A DNA stretch of 64,000 nt from Delphinus delphis. Lineage: Eukaryota > Chordata > Mammalia > Artiodactyla > Delphinidae. Where the stretch lies: positions 74,156,731 through 74,220,730 of the forward strand of contig NC_082688.1 of NCBI RefSeq assembly GCF_949987515.2, in the 5' to 3' direction. Positions 58,330-64,000 of this stretch are shown here, piece by piece. Each line of letters begins with the position of its first letter. Position 1 is the stretch's first letter. The notes under the pieces were generated by a model that was given only the letters and a program-made list of their open reading frames with translations, made no database searches and was not told the DNA's origin. The translations under genes were made by a program, and so were the position numbers.

Positions 58330-58450
58330 TTTCCCTTTGTTTCTACGTTCTTTGTATACTGGCAGCACATCACAGCTCCTGATAGATGTAGGCATGTGTT
58401 GAATGAATTAATGCATGAAACACATTGCATGAATGAATGAATCAATCCAT
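58330..58450 (+). mobile_element. L2 LINE 3' end
   Basis: 'ttctttgtatactggcagca', 'gtaggcatgtgttgaatgaa' and a terminal GAATGAATGAAT run match the L2 terminus. Confidence 0.55.
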
Positions 58451-59299
58451 CAAAATGTATAGCTAATGCTTATAAAGCCAGAACCTAAACTCATGACTTC
58501 TCAAACCAACTGCACAATGCTTTCCATTTATCTAAATTAAATATCAAAACAGATGTAAATGTCTGAATATACTGTTCATATTGTTAGGATGTAAAGGGAA
58601 AAAATGGTATTCCAGATTAAGATGACAGATTTATTCTTAGTATTGATATGTCCTCATCCTATATTTTATACAATCTTAGGGCACAGAAAAATGCATAGCT
58701 GAAATCCTACAACAGCTAGTGTCAAATGATTCCTGTATTTTTTTTTTAAGATTTTAGTTTTAGAAGTGAAACAAATGGATTATGGAGAATGAATGCAGTA
58801 GATCATTACACAAGCGATCAGTCAGCATCTTTGCCTATGCATTAAGGTTACTGAGTGAATAGCTCAGATTTATAATAGCTGAATTTCATACCAGCGTAAA
58901 AACCACAACCTAGCCTGAGTTATCACGAGACATTAGGAAGAAAGTATGGTGATAATATATCCATCCAATTGCTACAAAAATGGAAACACTGTAAGAAAGT
59001 TGGCTGAACACCTTGATAACCTAATTCATAATGTCTCTAAAAAGCCACACAATGATTTAGGGAAGTAATGAGTGCCAGATAAAGATATATATAACTTAAG
59101 ATATATATGTATCATACATATTTCAGTCTTTAAACTCAAGCACTAAATTAGAATTGTCTACTAAAAGCTAAAATGTCTGATTTTTTTCTGCTGTCAAGAC
59201 ATCCTGACAGTTTTATTAAAGTTACTAAGTTTGAAAATTTACCTTCCTCAAATTTTTCTGAAGAGAATTTCAGATGTAATGATACTATGCTAGCTTTCA
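58451..59299. other. Unassigned DNA
   Basis: Nothing recognised. A short TATA-rich stretch lies at about 59083-59110. Confidence 0.5.
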
Positions 59300-59955
59300 A
59301 GACAAGACAAACCAGTCTTACCACATGTTACCTTGGGTAAATTAATTTCTCCAAGGTTCAGTTTTCTCAGTACATAATATTGCCTTAATTACACTGCAGC
59401 AAAAAACAAGGCAACGTGTTCACCAAAACCAGAGTCATTTTTATCTTGGGAAGACTGGCTGACTACATTTCCCAGCCTCCTCTATAGTAAGTTTGGGGTA
59501 TGTGGCTCAACTGGTCAATGAAGTGTTGGTGGGAGGTAAATAAGCCATTTAGCAGCCTGCTCCTATTCCTTAAAAGCTCCTATATAATCTTTCATTCTTT
59601 CTCATCCTTCTTTCACCTGCGAATCAGGCTCCCAACGTATGACTTCAAGGTCACAGAGGGTGGCAGAGCCCTAAGATGGAGGAATCCTGGATTCTGAGTA
59701 ATTCTAATGAACAGAACTTGGTTGTTCAGGCCTCCACATTCCAACCATCACTGACCCATACTGGACTGTGATATGAGAATATATTTTACTGTGTTGGGCC
59801 ACTAATATGTTGTGAGCATTTATACAGCAGTACGCCTACCCTAACGAATACAAAAACCTACTTTAAAGAGCTATTGAGAGGTAAAATAAATTAATGACTG
59901 GAAAAACCTTATTGCAGTTTAATATAGTGACTGGCACTTAGCATCAGGTGAGTTC
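59300..59955 (+). mobile_element. MIR SINE split by an LTR
   Basis: The MIR left half is at about 59300-59400 ('taccttgggtaaattaattt', 'caaggttcagttttctcagt'). The right half is at about 59858-59955 ('aaagagctattgagaggtaa', 'tagtgactggcacttagcat'). The halves join in register across the LTR at 59417-59852. Confidence 0.65.
59417..59852 (+). mobile_element. Solo LTR (ERVL/MaLR-like), nested in MIR
   Basis: TG...CA element starting 'tgttcaccaaaaccagagtc' and ending 'cctaccctaacgaataca'. Contains 'gactacatttcccagcctcc', 'ggcagagccctaagatggag' and 'tgggccactaatatgttgtg'. These are landmarks of a common mammalian LTR whose subfamily I cannot name. No internal genes. Confidence 0.6.
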
Positions 59956-60814
59956 CCCTTCCTCTCTCCTCAGCAAGGTGATCCAAACATGCCCAGTCTC
60001 TACATTTCAGTTTTTACATTCTTCAGCCTATAGATTCTTGACCCTTTTGCAGTTATGTGTAAAAGAGTAAATACCTTCTCGGGATAGTAACTAACTTCAC
60101 AATGCTAGTGTGCAGTTGTTTCTTAAAGGCTATTTTTTTAATTAAAATCACCATTTCTTTTTACCTTTTCATCCAACTCTTTTTGACACATACAGATAAT
60201 TTGAAATATGGTTTGGGGAACTAACATGATTCATAATGTCTTCTGAACGTATGCCATAAAATTTAAACCCTAACTTGAAATCTTTCTGGGTACATTAGAA
60301 CAAATCTATGACTCACACCAATTTTGTGTAACTGTGACAGCCAAGTAGACATTGCCCTCCCGTACCTACAGAAAATGAGTGTGACACCAAAATGCCTGTT
60401 GATAATTTAATTATTATTAAAATATGTGTGAAGTTGATTCCAAAATAAGTCAGGATGCTCTGTTCTATTTTTTAAAAACTCCTCTTTAGCAAAATCCAGT
60501 TTAAAGTGAAAAAAAGCAGCAGTGGAGTGGAGTCATTAATCTAGGCTAGGGGAATTTATAGGCTGAAACACCCTAAAATGTTTTGAATTACCCTGTGCAC
60601 ATTTCACATGTTGGAATGAGCATCTAAGGAGTTTTATATATACAGATATATTTGTTGGCTTCTTGACATTAATTCGAGTCTTTTTAGAGGGTTATTTGCA
60701 AAAGCTTTATGGTTGTGACCTCTACATTCAGAATAGAAATGTTCCTGAAAATCTGGATGCAACTTAAAATCCAAGAATCAGTGTCACTTTGCCATTGGGT
60801 CTCATTGTCTAAGT
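59956..60814. other. Unassigned DNA, possible conserved non-coding
   Basis: No repeat recognised. 60370-60430 is rich in TAATTA-type homeodomain words. Function cannot be judged. Confidence 0.4.
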
Positions 60815-60995
60815 CTCCCCTTTACTGAATGCCTGCTGTGAACCAATCTTGTAGAGAACCCTACATGTGCTGTTTTATTCACTCCTCAGGACAACCCTAT
60901 GAGGTTGACAGCAGCATCAATCACTGTGCTGCACAGGAGAAAACTGAGACATAAAGAGGTGCAGTCATTGCTCTTGCCTCTAAAGCCCGTGATCT
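60815..60995 (-). mobile_element. MIR SINE
   Basis: 'ctgaatgcctgctgtgaacc', 'ttattcactcctcaggacaa', 'ccctatgaggttgacagcag' and 'gaaaactgagacataaagag' match the complement of MIR. Confidence 0.8.
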
Positions 60996-61589
60996 TTCTG
61001 GTCTAAGTGAGACTTGTCAATAATGAGCACATATACAACAGGTTTGCTCTGGTACACTCCTACTGTAAATGCAAAACTTCCCTTTCTTTCTACTGTGTCA
61101 TCAATAGTGTGTGTGGGTATGTGTTTGTGTTCCTATCTATAGATTCTCTTTCTGCCACTCACATCCTCCAGGCTTGACAGTGGATAGTAGGTCCACTTAC
61201 TATGTGTATGTGGTAAGAAAACATTTTCCTTAGCTTCATGGAACACTGGTTATTAAATCATTACCAATTCCAACACTGCCCACAGCCTTGGAGACTGTGT
61301 TCTAGCCCTTTGCTCATTACCACTCTGCAGCTTATTTTCACCAAGCCACTTCAGGCTTTCTGTTCCTGTTGAAGAGAGGTTCTGATCCCCACATGTGATT
61401 CTTGTTAAGCTCCTTATCTCATCCTCCAGAGGCAATGCCTGAGGCAATGATATGAACTCTACAACTCCAAATGTACACAACTGGTTAGAAGTTAAAAATT
61501 CTCTCACTGCCAACTTAACACTGCATGTTGAATTGGTCGTAATTAAAGTGAGTGGTTTTATTTTTAAGACTGAAAATTTTAAGTGCTGC
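60996..61589. other. Unassigned DNA
   Basis: Nothing recognised apart from a short GT-rich stretch near 61108-61130. Confidence 0.5.
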
Positions 61590-61915
61590 CTTGACATCTT
61601 TGAGCCTCTCCAGGTGGCTTGGGCTTTTCACAGCCTGGTACCTGAGTCCTGAGAGAGAGTGTCCCAAGAGCAAGCATTCTAAAAGTACAAGGAGAAACCT
61701 GTATGGTTTCTCCTCACCATGCTCCAAAAGTCACCCAGTATCCCATCACCATATCTTAATCACAACAAGTGAGTCACAAAGACCAACCTAAATTCAAAGG
61801 AAAGAGAATTAGACTCCACTTCTTGGTGGAGATCACATTGCACAGGAGCATGGGAGGTGGGAGGTACTGTGGTGTCCATCTTTGGAAATACAATCCGCCA
61901 CGACCCTCCCATGAT
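61590..61915 (+). mobile_element. Ancient LTR-like fragment, family not named
   Basis: 'gcctctccaggtggcttggg', 'cttttcacagcctggtacct', 'gtgtcccaagagcaagcatt' and 'gactccacttcttggtggag' follow a recurrent mammalian repeat ('...tggcttgggcttctcacagcatgg...'). I believe this is an LTR. Confidence 0.45.
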
Positions 61916-63294
61916 TTACGAAGTGTATATGCATATAGACATACACGTATCAGTACTTGAACACAAGGCTACGGTAACATCTTACAATCAGGTCCCTTAT
62001 GTATTTCTATATCTCACTGCCTAGATTCTCCCTTATGAATTCTGTTGCACAATGAACCAAATCGTTGTATGGCTGCAATATCCCCTTCCTGTAAAGGGAA
62101 ACTACAACCTATACTCTAGAAGTGAACATACAGCATTAGCATCTAAAATCTTCAAGGCTCACGTAAGTATTTTCTACATATTCCCACTCTGAGGATCCAA
62201 ATTACAACTGCCATGCAGACTAAGGGAAAATGCAAATAAACAGGTAACTGAAAATGAAAAGACAAGTTTTAAAATGCAAGCAAGTTCATTGTTTTGAGAA
62301 GATGTATAATCATTATCATTTCCCTGTATCTAAATTTTCTAAACTATTTTCAGGACAGCATCTGTGTTAAGTAGTAATCAGAAGCACCTGACAAGAGGAA
62401 AAATTTTAAAGCAAGATTAGTCTGGAGAAGTCATGACTTGTAGCTCAAAACATCACCCGATTGTATTTGGTCTTTACCAGCTCTTCTTTTCCACATACCT
62501 TAGAAATGGTTAATGTCCTCAAGTCAGACAAAACCGCCTTTCAAGTAGAGTAGTTTATATCATGTGCAGCAATATGCAAGCCTCATTTTTTTATAGTGAG
62601 CAGGTACTGAGCAGCCACTCAGTTTTTATGAGACTTTTTAAAATTTGGAACATAAATTAAATATTTATGCCAGAGCTGCCAAAACGAAGACAAATAGCTC
62701 TAGCAAACAATTCCCTTAATAAAATTCAATCACTATTATGCAAACTGTTGTCAAAAGGGTAAATGCAAGTTAACTTTTTTTTTAAAAGTTTTGCTTCATG
62801 ATCCATGGAATTAATAACTAATGTCATGAACACTGAAAATTGAGTGCATCTTTATATTCTTTGTACTCCTTTGTGTTCTGGCAAATTTTTTTTTATTATT
62901 TAATGTCCATCTTTCTTGCAAGGGGTCCTTTAGGAGTTAAAAATATAATTATATTTTCTCATCTAATTAAAATGTCACTCATTTATTTTGGCATATTAAG
63001 TATAATGGCTGTTACCCAAGGTTTCTTTTCATTTAGATTCTGATTATTTTGTCATGTCACTCAAAAATCTATGCTTTGCAACTTGTCCAAGATTTTTTCC
63101 CCTCATTAGCGTAAAGCATCTTAGAGTCCTGCTGGTAGTGCTTTATCTAGTGCAGGAAATGATTTGGATAATAAACAGCTGGAAACCAAAATGTTATGTA
63201 CTGGCAGAGAAAAAAATGAATATAAACTTCCTTCTCTTCCACCCCTTGTAATTTTATATATTGAGTTTTAGAATTAAAAAATAAGAAGTTCCAG
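61916..63294. other. Unassigned, mostly repeat-free DNA
   Basis: No repeat or gene recognised over 1.4 kb. 62540-62830 could be conserved non-coding DNA. Confidence 0.45.
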
Positions 63295-63520
63295 GGCTTC
63301 CCTGGTGGCGCAGTGGTTGGGGGTCCGCCTGCCGATGCAGGGGACACGGGTTCGTGCCCCAGTCTGGGAGGGTCCCACATGCTGCGGAGTGGCTGGGCCC
63401 GTGGGCCATGGCCGCTGGGCCTGCGTGTCCGGAGCCTGTGCTCTGCAGCGGGAGGGGCCGCAGCGGTGAGAGGCCCGCATATAGCCAAAAAAAAAAAATA
63501 AGAAGAAGAAGAAGTTCCAG
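63280..63520 (+). mobile_element. CHR-2-type cetacean SINE with target-site duplication
   Basis: The element spans 63295-63498. Head 'ggcttccctggtggcgcag', B box 'gggttcgtgcc', body 'gggccatggccgctgggcc' and 'ggagcctgtgctctgcagc', then an A tail. Many former CpG positions are intact, and a near-perfect duplication of about 12-15 bases ending aagaagttccag flanks it (left 63280-63294, right up to 63520). Both suggest a recent insertion. Open frames here are SINE artefacts. Confidence 0.96.
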
Positions 63521-63624
63521 AAAAGCATACTGGAAGACTGTCTATCAGACTCTTTCTGTTTTTCTTCCTTTCTTCTTATTATTTTTTTTTTACCACTTCT
63601 CATTTTCAACTTTTTTTTACTCTG

Positions 63625-63705
63625 TCCTCATTGTCCACTTTCTCTGTAAGATGAGGTGGTTGGACTAAATGGTATCTAAAATCATGGCCAGCTTTAGTTC
63701 TTGAC
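63625..63705 (+). mobile_element. MIR3-class SINE 3' fragment
   Basis: 'ctctgtaagatgaggtggtt', 'ggactaaatggtatctaaaa' and 'ggccagctttagttcttgac' match the MIR3 3' half. Confidence 0.65.
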
Positions 63706-64000
63706 TTGCAAAAACTTCTTATATATTCTAGAGGCTTCAGGATAGCAAATATGTTAGAGGAACAGGTGTGGGGTGCATATTTTCATTCTCCTTTTCTCCC
63801 ATTCTCTTATTTCTGTGTCCTTTCTTTTGTCTTCTCCATTTCCTGCCAAGCTACAAACATGGTTTTTCTTTTACATAGCTCATTTTGATTTCAAAGCAAC
63901 TGAAATGTTATGAATGTCATATATATATGTTTTCAGTTTTTTTAGTTTTTGTGTTTTTCCTGAATCATCTGTCTCAGCATTTCTCTTCAGGCCATTTTCA
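63706..64000. other. Unassigned DNA
   Basis: AT- and T-rich sequence to the window edge. Nothing recognised. Confidence 0.4.

Noticed and set aside
1..64000. CRISPR array, operons, ribosome-binding sites, bacterial insertion sequences or a complete provirus
   Set aside because: The sequence is mammalian throughout. No spaced identical repeats, bacterial gene layout, or gag/pol/env region was seen; only solo LTRs occur.

Overview
The window reads as nuclear genomic DNA of a mammal, almost certainly a cetacean (whale, dolphin or porpoise). The deciding evidence is four tRNA-Glu-derived SINEs of the CHR/artiodactyl group. Two of them (45118-45345, 63295-63498) carry the long cetacean-type body that follows the tRNA-like head. 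L1 3' ends of the cetartiodactyl type are also present, together with the usual mammal-wide fossils (MIR, L2, MER5, MER20, Tigger, MaLR LTRs, old L1). Base composition is AT-rich and CpG-poor apart from one short island.

I find no convincing protein-coding gene. The longest open frames fall in L1 ORF2 debris, in SINEs, or in unassigned DNA with no recognisable domain, and several rely on non-ATG starts. The window is best read as intergenic or deep intronic DNA. Two segments have exon-like splice signals (50611-50690 on + and 2773-3020 on -), and one CpG island (about 33961-34620) could be an unannotated promoter. These are leads only.

Layout. 1-5.3 kb: an old L1 split by a younger L1 tail, an L2, and a CHR SINE. 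5.7-8.9 kb: MIRs, a MER20 and an LTR33-like element. 9.7-11.3 kb: a cluster of related LTR pieces with a younger MLT1-type LTR nested inside. 11.3-19 kb: mostly unassigned DNA with scattered MIR, L1, LTR and Tigger copies. 19.9-25.9 kb: old L1 and HAL1-like remnants plus a self-complementary AT-rich tract. 25.9-30.1 kb: largely repeat-free DNA, possibly conserved non-coding. 30.1-37.6 kb: a solo LTR, the CpG island, MIR and L2. 37.6-50 kb: unassigned DNA with SINEs and ancient repeats. 50.5-54.2 kb: the + strand exon-like segment and a three-layer repeat nest. 54.2-57.6 kb: three Tigger DNA transposons around a 5'-inverted L1. 57.6-64 kb: L2, a MIR split by an LTR, unassigned DNA and a CHR SINE.

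Repeat family names come from memory of consensus sequences, not from a database search. Boundaries are approximate unless a target-site duplication or terminal motif is given.
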